From the NCBI GenBank assembly GCA_025677815.1, contig JAIXMP010000021.1, positions 744,001-808,000 on the forward strand: a stretch of 64,000 bases of DNA, read 5' to 3'. The stretch comes from Phascolomyces articulosus (Eukaryota > Mucoromycota > Mucoromycetes > Mucorales > Lichtheimiaceae). This document shows, piece by piece, positions 11,267-24,115 of this stretch (position 1 is its first letter; each line of letters opens with the position of its first letter). Both the position numbers and the translations under genes were made by a program. The notes beneath the pieces are model-generated. The model had not been told where the DNA came from and did not search any database. It saw nothing but the letters and a program-made list of their open reading frames with translations.

Positions 11267-12802
11267 TTATTCCTTTTCATCGGCCTTCTTTTCATTTTCA
11301 TCCTTTTCTTCCTCTTCCTTTGTATCACCCTCTTGTTTTGTTTCATCCTCGACTTTTTCTATAAGTTTGTGAATCGTTTCGACACGTTCACCACATTGTA
11401 AACATGGCCATTCATCCCCAAAGATAGAAATCTTGCTTTGGACACAATAGTAACAATAGGTATGACCACAATTGGTTTCATATGGATTATGGACGGTAAA
11501 GTCTTGTACTTGACCTACAGGTCCTGATTCTGCTGAAGAAGCATTATCATGACAAATGGCACATTGATTCGAAGGGAGTTGGTCAAAACCCTTGGATGAG
11601 ACAAGATACGATTTTGGAAGCAAAGTTCTCATCATTCTTAATTTGAGTTTTTCAACATTAATCAAGGGTACCAAAAATAGCAAGAATTCCTAAAGAAAAG
11701 AGATTTTAGAATATACTGCTCTCTCTCTCTCTCTCTCTCTCTATCCTACCCAATTCCCTTTTCCTTTTTATCGTTATTGTGATGAAAACTTACAGTGAAG
11801 GCATGCCAAACCATTTGTCGATTCAAGAATTCAAAACTGACTTGACGATTCAATGATTTCTTTCCATAAACAAGTCGCATGGCCAAAATACGATCAATCA
11901 ATGTTCGGTATTTGCCATTCCATAAAAAGATCAGAAAGTTGAGTAACGAAAATGCTTTCCAATATTTCTCGCCTGATTGTAAAACTCGATATACTTTGTT
12001 ACGAATATCATCCTATAATTACACACGAAAAAAAAAAAAAACAACCCACTTCATTAATGATATATCCTTACTCTGAGTTTATTTCCATGGGTCCTCTTTT
12101 TCCTTTCTTTTACCTCATCCAATTCACCCCAACCTTGAGATGTAATATATCGATTCGCTCGAGTCCAAGCATATTGTCCACCCACTGTAAAAACACCATA
12201 TAAAATCTTTTGAGTTTGACTCAAGGGTGCGTCCTTTGCAATGGATTCCACTAGAATAGGTTTACTTTATGTCAACATCGTGCTTTTGCTATACCCACTT
12301 TAATATTATTATCTTTGATCCATCATATTTTTGAAGAATATAACTTACATGCTCCACCATGTTTCCATTCATTTCTATATTTCAAATTTTGTAACTGTGA
12401 ACCATAGGTGGCACTTGAATCATATACTGAAAGTTTAAATAAACACAAGTTGAGAACTGCCAGCAGCTCAGGTTCAAATCGTTCTTTTATCGTTGGCTAT
12501 AAAAAGAAACAGTACTAATATTAAGTATACAAATATAGGGAAATCGCTTTTTGTTTCAATACTATAAAATAAAATATTGAATTTACCTTGAAAAGAGAAA
12601 GCGCACTCCATAATTGATCTTTAAGAATTTGAAAAAGTTCACTGTCGAGAATGTCGGAATCAAGCTGACTCACTCTCATTACTTTAATGGGGGATGTTCG
12701 AGCCGTTGCCATGGATCGTCGTACTTTTTGTAATGCTGGCTGTAAAGCATTCCAACTTGCTTTCCATTCAGGTTGTGCAGGTGTTGATGGTGAACGTAAC
12801 AT
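11267..12802 (-). CDS. PEX2: Peroxisome biogenesis factor 2 (RING peroxin)
   Basis: Five exons on the minus strand (12587-12802, 12349-12496, 12114-12250, 11794-12012, 11267-11689) give 380 residues. The N-terminal two thirds carry the conserved membrane core: RVSQLDSDILDSEL at about 46-59, then a helix-rich region including YAWTRANRYI and SLLNFLIFLWNGKYRTL. A RING finger spans about residues 283-339, with Cys283/Cys286, then CGHTYCYYC at 314-322, and a final CLQC. PEX2 forms, with PEX10 and PEX12, the retrotranslocation channel and ubiquitin ligase that recycles the import receptor PEX5. The extreme C-terminus is an acidic-basic tail (KEEEEKDENEKKADEKE) longer than in animals and yeast. The fourth intron, near 11719-11743, carries a (CT)n tract. 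Confidence 0.93.
11719..11743. repeat. (CT)n microsatellite in a PEX2 intron
   Basis: A run of about eleven CT units lies inside the last intron of PEX2 (11690-11793). Confidence 0.8.
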
Positions 12803-15158
12803 AGTTTTGTGTTTGTGTGTATATGGTATGATTAAATTATAAAGTAGTAGGGAAAAAAAAGAGTCGATTAAGATTACAAAACAAGATATAGCTAAGTTTC
12901 CCCCACATTTCAGTTTTCAGCTGAATATACGAGCGTCGGAGCTAGCTATAATTAAGACATTCTGCTATCTGTATTACCCGGTTTGTCCAGGTAAAAATTG
13001 ACTTGATTCTTTGATATTAATAATCCTATTTCATCCATTATAATGAATGCTACATTGGTATACTTAATTGTATGCAAAAGAATTATTATGGGGAGGGTTT
13101 TCTCTATATATCATTATTTTCTCTATCTATTTACTGAACTCTCCAGGTTCTAGTTTATCATCATTGTACGGTGGCCATCTATTTCCAAAAATCCATGGAT
13201 CAAAACAGAGCAAGTGTGTTTATATTTTCCAAGCTTTACTCCAACTTTAGAACGCAGAAGACGGTTTATAATGTATTCAAGTAACTGTATGTCTTTTAAT
13301 TTTTCAAGAATTCTTTCAATGAATGGGGAAATTGATGCATATAATTTTTGTTTTACTGCTAATCTGGATGATCACAACTACAACCCCCCAATGGATAAGA
13401 AGGATGCCAGTATACTGGTATTCTGATTATTTTGTGGTCATAATAAAAACTTACAAGATTGATTAAATGACTGTATATGCTGTTCTTCAAAGTATCTTGA
13501 ACGATCCTAATTATATTTGACATGCCACCATTCGATCTTTATTGCATTGACTCAAAAAACATATTGGACCTGGAAGTTTATAGGTAAACAGTAATGTTAC
13601 ACGACCCACATCGCTTCTTTAACGTCTTTCTAATGCATGTCTGATTAAAACTAAAGATTGCACAGAACAAAAAATAGCTACTCTTGTTTCGGATCACTTA
13701 CAATATTTCAAGGGGCTCATCCATTTGGGCATTTTACCAACAACCAAAACGCACAAACGATGCTTGCAGCAATGAATGAATAATTTATGTATGTTTTGTA
13801 AACATAAATTGTTTTCTTTATCACATTATGATATCACCAATGCCACTGAGTACACTCCTAATATTCTTTGACTATTAAAGTCGAAGGTATTTTTCTTCCA
13901 AATAAAAATATTGATGATCAGAAAAATGCCGCCACACAAGCTAGCTATATATACAACTTCAAAATGGTAGCAGAAACACCACTAGTGGGTACAGCCATTA
14001 ACAACGACAATAATCCGAGTGCAACAGCTCATATACCATCATCATCAGATATCATACATGACAACAACACTATGAACAACAAAAGAACTTGATAAAGAAG
14101 TCATTGATCCAATGATGTATCAGTTGTTCTATCAAAGAAAAGAATTTTGGATAGTGCGAATGTTCCCATTATAGATCCAGAAAATATCGAATTAGATGAT
14201 TGGTATACCAAGCGCATCATATATTACCCTGCATTATATTGAATCATCAATAATGGAATATGGGTCATGATTATTTTAATAATTTATAAATGTATTGATG
14301 AGACCAAAGAATGAACTCTCAAAATAAGTACAAAAAGGAGAATGAGTACGAATGGCATTTGCCATTATTACCGAACATAACACAACAGAAAGTCAGATCA
14401 AACTATGTGGAGCTTAGATGCAGCAAAGTTCTCGATACATCACAAGAATTGCATCGGAAATTTTGTTGGTGTTCGGAAGTGAAGATCATAACTTTAAAAT
14501 TGAAAGATAAAACCTCAGTGATTAATAGAATATATTTCTAACGACTATTGTATAAAAATAGCAAGTATAGATGGTTTTGTATATTCGTTATCAGCACCAT
14601 CATTGTATCCTTGATGATTGTGCAGATACTGGAAGCATATATTAGGATACACCAAATGCTTTTATGCAACAACATAGAACAAAAACTAGCCACTATCACA
14701 AACTATCGGTTCATATGGGTTACATGAAACCAGATGTTGATGAGGGTATACTCGAAAGCTCAACAAACGACAATTTTGCGTTTGCTCCTCCATCCACAAT
14801 TTCCCAAAGCTTTTAGAAACACAGTAACACCCAAAGATATATTGATTTAGGTCATCCATCATCAATAGCCATGCATATCAATCAGTCTCAAAAATCATTA
14901 AAGAGATATAACATCTTGTTTAATATAACTAAAACAATGTAATTTAGGTGAAAGGGAATAATAATAGTGATGATAATATAAAATACAAAATAATCATATA
15001 ATGTAAATGAGTGTATATAGGTCTGTGTATGTTTTTTTAGAGGGGGAGGAGAGTCCTGCTTTTATAACTAATAATAAATAATATATAATAATAACAATAA
15101 CAATAACAATAATAATACGAATAAAATAACAAGATAATAAGAAAATATGTATATAATT
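12803..15158. other. Gene-poor spacer with decayed coding-like remnants
   Basis: No intact gene was found. From about 13865 to 14230 the sequence reads as broken frames: one opens MTIKVEGIFLPNKNIDDQ and runs about 74 codons, and a later frame reads PIIDPENIELDDWYTK then IIYYPALY before a stop. The block 14190-14335 resembles 4600-4790 in order and motif (a YPAL/YPAV phrase, then ACCAA-GAA and AACTCTCAAA), and 14590 resembles 5081. A different short frame on the minus strand near 51371 also starts with EGIFLP. This looks like an old, scattered repeat or gene family too mutated to name. Confidence 0.35.
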
Positions 15159-18100
15159 TTACATTGCCGCTGTAGTAAATACAAGTGCGGAAGCTGCGCC
15201 TGCTGCTGCTCCAGAATCATCGTTACCACCACCACTACCGGGTGGTCCTCCTGTACCACCACCACCATCATGAATAACATCATCATCTTCCCCTTGTCTA
15301 AAACCTTGTCGCATATACAATCCTTCTCGGCCATACGATTTCTTCTTGCCCATGTTATTCATTTCAGGTGGAACATCATCTCCACTCTTGAAATTTTCAA
15401 AAGGTTGTGATGGCAAGACATAATTGATTTCCAATCGATCACATTCATCCTTGAGTTCCAACATAAAGTTATTATGTCGAAGCCATCGATCTCCAGGATC
15501 TTGCCAATTCTTGGTATGTTCGAAATAGAGTGTCACTGTGATACGGTTCATGTTTTCAAACGAAATGATATTGGCCGAAGTGCCATTGAGGTTATAAAGA
15601 TGGGGGAATTTGTTGGTCCATTCAGCCATATGATCTCGTAATTGATGGATTTTCCAGGAGGGTGTATTGTATGCAATATTAAGATCTTTATCGAATTGAA
15701 AATATTAATGTTAGTATATTATGTCCACCTTAGGATCCAAAACTAAATCATTTTATACTGTTGTACTTACCAACTGTTTGACCCGTAATGCCTGTTCGAC
15801 GGACATTGATGATGTATTGAGTAGCCAATATAGAGTTTTTGGCATAAACAATAGAACCATCCCATTTTCTATAAGTGGATAGAGCATAAGTTATCTATAA
15901 TTTTGTGATAAAAATATTCTTCATGGACAAAACAAAACTTACATAAAAGTAGATACTAATAAACCCACTTGATCCACTACCCAGTTTTCATCTCCAATAA
16001 AGACACGATCACCAGCATCGAATGGATGCTAAAAAGAAAAAGAAAAATATTAGTTTCATTTTTGTTATGTTGAATATTTCATTAGCATTATTTTTTCAAC
16101 TTACTGTAACGAAGACAAAGATAATAGATTCGAAAGCATCCTTCGCACTGTTACCGAATACAAAACTGGCAGCAATGAAGGCACTCCAAAGAGGCATCAA
16201 TTGTGTTCCAACATCAACTCCAAAAGAAGCACAAACAATAATCACCTAAAAACAAAGGAGAAATGACAGAGTATATGAATATACATGTAAATTAAAAGAG
16301 AGACGGAAAACAAGTATTTTGCGAAAGTGAAAAATAACTACTTACCCAAATAGCAGTAAAAATAACCAATAAAATGATATCCATTTTACCAGTTGCTTGC
16401 GACAGATCACGCATCGAAGTAGCCAAATTTTTCCGTTCTCGGTAAATTCTTACACAAGCAGATCGGAGCTCACTCTTGTCAATCGAGCCATTACCATCGC
16501 GATCAAACAGTTGAAATGCAGTAGCTGCTTCTTGATGCGTACGAAAGAAAGGATATAAATCCTTTTCACCAATTGTATCACGGCCTGTAGTTCCCACAAT
16601 ATTATGGAAAATTCGTTTTGCCAGCGCTTTGGCTTGTCGTGAGGTATTTTGTGGTGTGACAATATTGTTCGATTGAGAACGTAACTTTTTAAATCCGCCT
16701 TTCAAAAGGCGACCTGGAATAGATGCTGTTTGATTGGTTGCCTTGAAAAATGAACGATCATCACTTTGCCATGACATCCATGTACTAGTACGTGATAATG
16801 GAGGAGGAGAGTCCATAGGTGGTGGTGATGTGGAATTTTCTCGTTGAGGCTGTTGAGGTTTTTTATTTGTTTTTACTTCACGTAATTTACGTGTTAAATT
16901 GGTAACAAAATCAGATGAACTTCGTCTTTCAGGCTCGTTGTTCATACTTGGTCGTTGTGGTTGTTGTTTTTCAAGAGGAGGAGGAGAATATTTTTCATCG
17001 ATATCAATCACTTGTTTTTCATTATCATGATCATCTGGTCGTTGTTCCAATGCTGGAATGGCAATCAATGTATCCATATTATGAGTGGGTGGAAAATGAA
17101 CATTACCACGGCCTCCACCTTCTTCTGCACGCATAATCGATTGGGTTGTATGGCCATTTTTACTTTGTGGTGGTGATTCATCGGCTGAACCAGATCTACT
17201 CGTTTTATGACGATGTTTATCATTTTTATTTCGACGCATACGTTTAAAAATGAAATCTTGGGGTGCTTTTCGTTTTGTCTTTTTTAAGCGATCAAGGATT
17301 TTAAGTGCATGATCATTTTCTTTAACACGTTCACCATAGGCTTTCCTATTATGAATGTTGGGGAATAAAATAAATAGTTTGTATAAAAATAGGTTAGTGA
17401 TCTATGTGACGTTTGATAAGTTTGGGGGGGAGGTGGATGGCCTAGAATCATAATCATAATAATAATAATAATAATAATTACTTATGGAAGGATGTGACTA
17501 AAATGAAAAAAAAAACGCGGGGATTGCAAGATTAAAAAGTTAGCCAAGTGTTCAGAAAAATAAGATAACCATGTAACAAAAAGGGTAAATGTAGTTGCGG
17601 AAATACATTACCAATCAATTGTAGAATAAATTTCTCGATGAATAACATAAGCGTCGCAAAAAAGACGCATTGCCATACACTATAGAAATCATCAGCATAC
17701 TTGGGTCGAGGATTTGGTGCTGGAACACGTTGTCGAATAAATGCCCAAGCAGCCCAACACCAAGCAGATACAATAAGCATCTTGATAAATGGTCGTAATG
17801 CCATATAATACTAATATAATATAGTGTACATATGTATTTTAATCTCTTGTTTCTAAGTGGGCTAGCATTGATATATAGTTTCTTCTTTTTCCGAGTGCGG
17901 ACTATCTTTATTAATAACTTACAGCAAGTCGCATTCGTAAAACTTCAGTCGATTGGGGTCTTAAAATACCAACAAGACGCTTGATCGCCCATGGGACGAG
18001 TTCAACCACCAGCTGGATCAAAATACTGATACACCACATAAATGCAGCCCAGGTAAACCAAAGCTGTAAACTATAAGATGTTAACGTTACATTATCTTCA

Positions 18101-18863
18101 TAGGCAACGAAAACAGCGACATCAATAGCAATTAAAATCAAAGCAAATAATATCAAAAGGGACCAAGCAATATAAGATGAGTTGCGCGATAAACATAAAA
18201 CGACACCATGTTTTTGTTTTTTCTTTTTTGTTTTATCGTTTTTATCTTCTTCTTCATCATCTTCTTCGCCGCCAGCCCAATCAAACTGATCATGATCTGT
18301 ATAGTTTGTCACAAGTGCATTGCCTATTGATGAAAGATGATGATAGAAAAAAGGGGTTAGAAAATCAGAAAAATATCTTTCTGGGTTTGTCAAAAAATGG
18401 TCTAGTTCCTTATCACTTCTATTTCTTCCTTCCATTCAATCAATCTTGTCATAGCTTGTCTTTTTACTTTTTCTCACACTAATGTTAAGAAAAAAACTTG
18501 CCTGCCAGAATTTCTAATGGAACTTCGGCGGGTATATATCCTTCATCATCTGTTGAGTTACGTGATTGGATTGGATCGTCTGTTGTATCATGTCTATTCA
18601 ACGGTGGTCGCTGTTGTTGTGAATTATTTTTACGTTCATTTGAATCAGTTTCACTCGTCGTACTACTTAATGATTGTCTACGACCGGGTGCTATTTATTT
18701 TTATAAAAAAAGAAAGATCGTCGTCAGTATATGGAATGTTATAGAAGAAAGTTATATAAAGGGGGAAATTATATGCAAATACACACGGACCATCAAAATC
18801 TCCATGACCATGGCTACTATCAAATCCTGCATGACCATCCCCTGTTACAGTTCCCTCTCCCAT
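15159..18863 (-). CDS. MscS-type mechanosensitive ion channel with EF-hand
   Basis: Ten exons (18791-18863, 18502-18690, 17923-18323, 17612-17810, 17482-17497, 16346-17345, 16105-16245, 15943-16028, 15771-15868, 15159-15685) join in frame to 909 residues. The plan fits fungal EF-hand MscS channels such as Msy1/Msy2 of fission yeast, which act in the ER in calcium and hypo-osmotic responses. Seen here: a disordered N-terminus, several membrane helices (about 140-280), a basic linker, a canonical EF loop at 574-585 (DRDGNGSIDKSE), then the pore helix and beta domain (AFIAASFVFGNSAKDAFES, HPFDAGDRVFI). The tail is Gly-rich. The third exon follows a GC-AG intron, and exon 5 is only 16 bases. An ATG at 19084 could add an upstream exon ending in the same frame; the nearer ATG was chosen because a pyrimidine-rich leader precedes it. 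Confidence 0.88.
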
Positions 18864-21800
18864 AACAACCGTATATCAAGGTAATATATGATAGATAGAT
18901 ATAAAAAAAAGATGAAAAAAGTAAAAGTATATGTGAGGGAAAGATGAGAGAAGAACCTAAAAAAAAAGGTAGAAAAAAGAAAAAAAGTTTTAATACCGCA
19001 AATGGCGGATTGGATAGAGCGTTCTTTCTGGTAGATGTGCCACAAAACTGGTTTGGTTATAAATTCACCATCCGTACCAATCATACAAGTTACGGATGAT
19101 CGGACTGGAATAACCGGACAAAAACCAATTCGAAAGAATAGGGTCGCTTGGCAATGAACACGTTTTTTATTAGGTTGGTTTCATTTCTCAAACAAAAAAA
19201 CCAGGTAAATATATAAAATCCAAATGTGTATGATGTCAGGTCTTTAATATAAAATGATTATATAAAATAATTTAATAAAAAAAATCCAAGAATTCAAATA
19301 ATCTAAAAAATGAAGAATTAGAATTTGATCTATTTTATTTTCTTCTAGCGATACGATAGGTGTTTTTTTTATTTTTGAGCTTTTCGTCGATCTTTTTTCT
19401 TATCCGCGCTTCTGAAAATTCGGAGATTCCTACATGCAAAATTTGTTTGTGTGCATTTTATTTCTAGTTGACGATCGTGTCACACAAAGTAAGCAATAAT
19501 ATTTTTAGGAAACACCCATCAGTAAACAACATATTTTAATGCCCAGTTATAAACAAAAAAGGTAAGGCGTCACTCGTTTAAGAATCCCTTATACATCTGG
19601 GTCCATATTCAATACTCAGTTTTCTTCCTTAGACCCCGGATCCTACATTATAGCTACTACTTACTTTTTGTTATATGTACTAGTAGCCATTGAGGAAATA
19701 TGGTAAGTTAGCATTGTTCTTTTGTTCAGTAACGTGTTTTATATAATAGTAATTATAATAGTGTAAACACAGTGTGAAATAAATTAGAAATATATAGAGA
19801 TCTGTCGTTGGATCTTTTGTAAATGTATGTAGGTCCGAGTTGGAGCGCGCTCCCATCCTCTGATGAGTTGTACACGATACATAGTACACCACACAAGAAA
19901 TAATTTGTTTACGGATTGTTTTGTCTTAATGTACTACTAGTAACAGCTGAAAGATCAAAAATAGTCACGTACCTTTCCCATTTAAACCAAAGCTTTAAAG
20001 ACGTCTTTGTCTACATCAGTATAATTGATGTGTTCTAGTTTGAAACGACTATTTGCTGCATGTAAAAAGTAAGTTCATTCTATTATTATACAAGTCTATT
20101 TTTTTAGTTAATAATACTTCATCCTAATGATTTTGTTTTGTTGATATCAAGAAGTCATTACACACTTCATCATTTTATCGGATAAAACTTTTCACAGTTC
20201 TTTGTATTTTAACATTTGTGAAAGTTTTTCCCTTTTGATTTTGAAAAATATATTAGCCGTTTTGCCTTTATCTTATACTGTTCATATTTATGGGTTTTAA
20301 ACTTATTGTTGCATTTGGGGCTATATTTAATATCCATCTTTATCTTACATTCAATTCATTCGACATATTCTATTATGTATGCAATGCTAATTAGTAGTAG
20401 CCACAACAGTTTCAGTTGCCAAACATTTCCTATTTTTGGACTAGTGATTATGATAAAAAAAATATAGATTTATCCATGTGATTCATAATAATGTACCCGA
20501 TCTGTTGTCCTGGGCGTACCATCCATGATAGATTTATATTTGAATATAATATTGATTTAATACAAGTGTAATGATAGGTTTACAAACAATAGGTATAACG
20601 ATTAGGGTTCAATACAAATTTACCTTGGCGACACAGCATAAGATTTGAAACTGAGTTATGATGTCATTATTTCCTTTTATTGTCAGTGGATTTTTTTTAT
20701 GTACGCTTATATGTTTTGTTTTTGAGGCAAAACTTTTTTAAGTTTACAAATAATTGATTTCAAAATAAATTCTTCCGTTTCTATGAGCATTTCTTTCCCA
20801 AAGTTATGGCTTGTCCTCATTCTTATTAGTATAGGTGATTGCCCGTTATCAAATACAGATCAATAAGTTTGTATACTTATATAATGTTGAAAAGAATAAG
20901 GTGACTCGATATGCAGCAATGCGTTTTTTTTTTATACAGCTGTTTGAATGAGAATTGTTGATTGAATAGTTGTCCCACATATGACATTAATCGCAGATGA
21001 TGCTGCATTTATTCTTAACTGCAAATGGTTGTATATTACCGGGTTAATGTTGATAGCTTACTGTGATATGTAAATAGAAACATTAAAAGCTATAACTTGT
21101 AGTATGTAATATATATATACTAATTTGATTTTTGATAGCCATAATACAATCATACTGCATATTTCTTCGATTCACTAACCACTGTATAAGTTGCATTTAC
21201 TTTCATAGAAACTTTCCATACAATAGCTACGGCAGAACAGTTCCTTTCTTGCCACACCTGTTCCCACCTTCATCAGCAATTTCACTACTATTATTAAGAT
21301 ATATAGAAAACTACTACTGTGATGGTATCAGTCTTTTTTTTTACCTGTAACAACAGGAATAGTTTCTCTGAAGCAATCCAGGGTAAACAAAAGGGGAAAG
21401 GTTGTCATCGTAGGTTTTTCGAATTGTGGTTAAATTATATTCAATCCCTCCTTTTCTCATGAATTACTGAAAAAATGAGTATGTTTGCTACTTCATTTTT
21501 TTTTTAAAAAAAAAACTCTAAAATAACAAAAATCAAAATGTGGGTTTATTTTGAATTGAATAGAAAAACGTTGCGGTTTTAAATCACCATTTCATTGAGT
21601 ATTTTTTAAAAGGGATTTTTTATATCATTAGATGAAGGAAGATTAGTAATTTATCATTTACCGAATAGAAGATATTTTCTCCATGCATTCTTCTTGATCA
21701 TTGACACCATATTAGTTGTCAGAAAGCTTTTTTGGGCTTCCCTTCGAGGGTAATTATATCTGAGTACGCTTCCCTGGACTGTGAAAACTCGGAGAAAAGA

Positions 21801-21911
21801 AAAATGGTCAATGCAGGGAGAATCTACAATTTAATTTTCTGGAATATATGCCGCGATATGGTGTAAGCTATCATATTGGGAACAATACATTGAAAATAAG
21901 CTTTATGTTTA
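18864..21911. other. Promoter side of the MscS gene and gene-poor spacer
   Basis: The first 250 bases are the leader and promoter of the MscS gene on the minus strand, with pyrimidine-rich runs on that strand. The rest, about 2.8 kb, is A+T-rich and shows no gene. Short open frames at 19680-19892 and 21132-21350 have no recognisable character. Confidence 0.45.
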
Positions 21912-22959
21912 TATAATAATAGAGTTAAAAAAAGCACAGAAAGGCAGTATCATACCATTATCTTCTTCTGAACCAAAAATCATTACCCCAAGGTCGAATT
22001 TAAGAACAAAATCCTGCACATATGGTGTTTGAATATGAACAGTATATAAAAAAAAAAATGAACATTTCAAGAAATATGTAATTCAGACTTTTATTCAAGG
22101 ACAAGTAAAGTAGCCAATAAATCTCGGCCCCAATATTATTATTCGTGAATCTTATCGTTTGAATCCAAGGGACAGGCAATTTTTCGTTTTTATCCTATCA
22201 TTCAACGTTATCTGTCATGGTTGTATTTGCTTGATCAAGTTGCATTCGTATGTCTGGGTTTGTTGTCCTGGTACACCATACCATATCCAATTCATCACTA
22301 AAGAGAGAGAAATCTCCGGCTTCTTTGCTTTTACCGTCCAATCGTACCCATCGTACATTGATTGCATCTCTTGAATGTATGTGTTCCTCGCGTGATCAAT
22401 AACATACAATAGAAAAAAAACAATAATCATATTAATATTTAAGAACGACAATAACGATGATAATGAAAACCATATATATAACACGGCACTAAAAGAAACA
22501 CGTACCAAACACAATAATAATGATTTCATTCAAATGTAATGCGCCTAGCCCATGTTTAGAGTTGCATTATTATAAAAATAATACAATAATGGTTTCCAGA
22601 AGCTACCACGAGGAGGTGGCATTACATCAGCTTCCACCTCCCTGTACTTTCAGGCGAAAGATCAAGTTCAAACGGTAGTCCAAAACAGCGAAAGAGAAAG
22701 TCGCAATGAATGTTCCACCCCCGCCGACTGTTGTAGGTCTCGGCATTGGGAGATTCGCAGACATCACTCGCCTCCATGCAGCTCGACAGCTAGACTACTT
22801 ACCCAGTCGCGATAGCGAAATATCTGTCCGACTTGAGGCAGAGAGAGTCTCCTTAGCATCTCTCGAGGGTCACTTACCACAATCCCGCCTATATAAGATC
22901 GTACCGTATCGTAGCGAAAACAACCCCAAATGAATGGTGTCATTCCCGTCCGTGCATCT
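21912..22959 (+). repeat. Left arm of a giant inverted repeat
   Basis: This arm is the reverse complement of 23068-24115. No substitution was found between the arms in the segments compared by eye. The only differences seen are one-base length changes in two A/T runs: seven versus eight near 21927/24093, and eleven versus ten near 22048/23970. Open frames of 104, 75 and 71 codons are translated identically from both arms. The outer 600 bases are A+T-rich like the host. The inner 380 bases (about 22580-22959) are clearly richer in G+C and include a CTATATAAG box at about 22889. Confidence 0.95.
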
Positions 22960-23067
22960 TGGAAGGTTACTCTTACAGCGGGGTAATCGAAATGCCACAG
23001 CCTAATGCAGTTTCGGGTATGCACCAAAAAAACTTCTCTCCTTCTATTTTTACGAACAAACCTGGGG
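22960..23067. repeat. Spacer (loop) of the giant inverted repeat
   Basis: This 108-base unique segment separates the two arms; it begins TGGAAGG and ends AACCTGGGG. It has no self-complementarity comparable with the arms. A reading frame on the minus strand (23093-22764) crosses it into the left arm, but its product is not recognisable. Confidence 0.9.
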
Positions 23068-24115
23068 AGATGCACGGACGGGAATGACACCATTCATTTG
23101 GGGTTGTTTTCGCTACGATACGGTACGATCTTATATAGGCGGGATTGTGGTAAGTGACCCTCGAGAGATGCTAAGGAGACTCTCTCTGCCTCAAGTCGGA
23201 CAGATATTTCGCTATCGCGACTGGGTAAGTAGTCTAGCTGTCGAGCTGCATGGAGGCGAGTGATGTCTGCGAATCTCCCAATGCCGAGACCTACAACAGT
23301 CGGCGGGGGTGGAACATTCATTGCGACTTTCTCTTTCGCTGTTTTGGACTACCGTTTGAACTTGATCTTTCGCCTGAAAGTACAGGGAGGTGGAAGCTGA
23401 TGTAATGCCACCTCCTCGTGGTAGCTTCTGGAAACCATTATTGTATTATTTTTATAATAATGCAACTCTAAACATGGGCTAGGCGCATTACATTTGAATG
23501 AAATCATTATTATTGTGTTTGGTACGTGTTTCTTTTAGTGCCGTGTTATATATATGGTTTTCATTATCATCGTTATTGTCGTTCTTAAATATTAATATGA
23601 TTATTGTTTTTTTTCTATTGTATGTTATTGATCACGCGAGGAACACATACATTCAAGAGATGCAATCAATGTACGATGGGTACGATTGGACGGTAAAAGC
23701 AAAGAAGCCGGAGATTTCTCTCTCTTTAGTGATGAATTGGATATGGTATGGTGTACCAGGACAACAAACCCAGACATACGAATGCAACTTGATCAAGCAA
23801 ATACAACCATGACAGATAACGTTGAATGATAGGATAAAAACGAAAAATTGCCTGTCCCTTGGATTCAAACGATAAGATTCACGAATAATAATATTGGGGC
23901 CGAGATTTATTGGCTACTTTACTTGTCCTTGAATAAAAGTCTGAATTACATATTTCTTGAAATGTTCATTTTTTTTTTATATACTGTTCATATTCAAACA
24001 CCATATGTGCAGGATTTTGTTCTTAAATTCGACCTTGGGGTAATGATTTTTGGTTCAGAAGAAGATAATGGTATGATACTGCCTTTCTGTGCTTTTTTTT
24101 AACTCTATTATTATA
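23068..24115 (-). repeat. Right arm of a giant inverted repeat
   Basis: This is the mirror copy of 21912-22959. Read on the plus strand it contains a 104-codon frame at 23498-23812 that starts with a hydrophobic, signal-like segment (MKSLLLCLVRVSFSAVLYIW). The frame ends in a hydrophilic part (YGVPGQQTQTYECN). Downstream bases after its stop still look coding-like, and an intron-like junction (TATGTGCAG before GATTTTGTTC at about 24013) precedes KFDLGVMIFGSEEDNG. The arm therefore probably holds a fragment of a decayed secreted or membrane protein gene. The family is not recognised. Confidence 0.93.

Noticed and set aside
18864..19084. Upstream start codon at 19084 for the MscS gene, with an extra exon
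   Set aside because: A splice from about 18994 to 18843 would keep frame, so it is possible, but the encoded 30 residues look unlike the family and the ATG at 18863 already has a pyrimidine-rich leader.
22764..23093. 109-codon frame crossing the palindrome loop
   Set aside because: It is not recognisable, and half of it is the antisense of another frame in the same arm; kept only as a property of the G+C-rich core.
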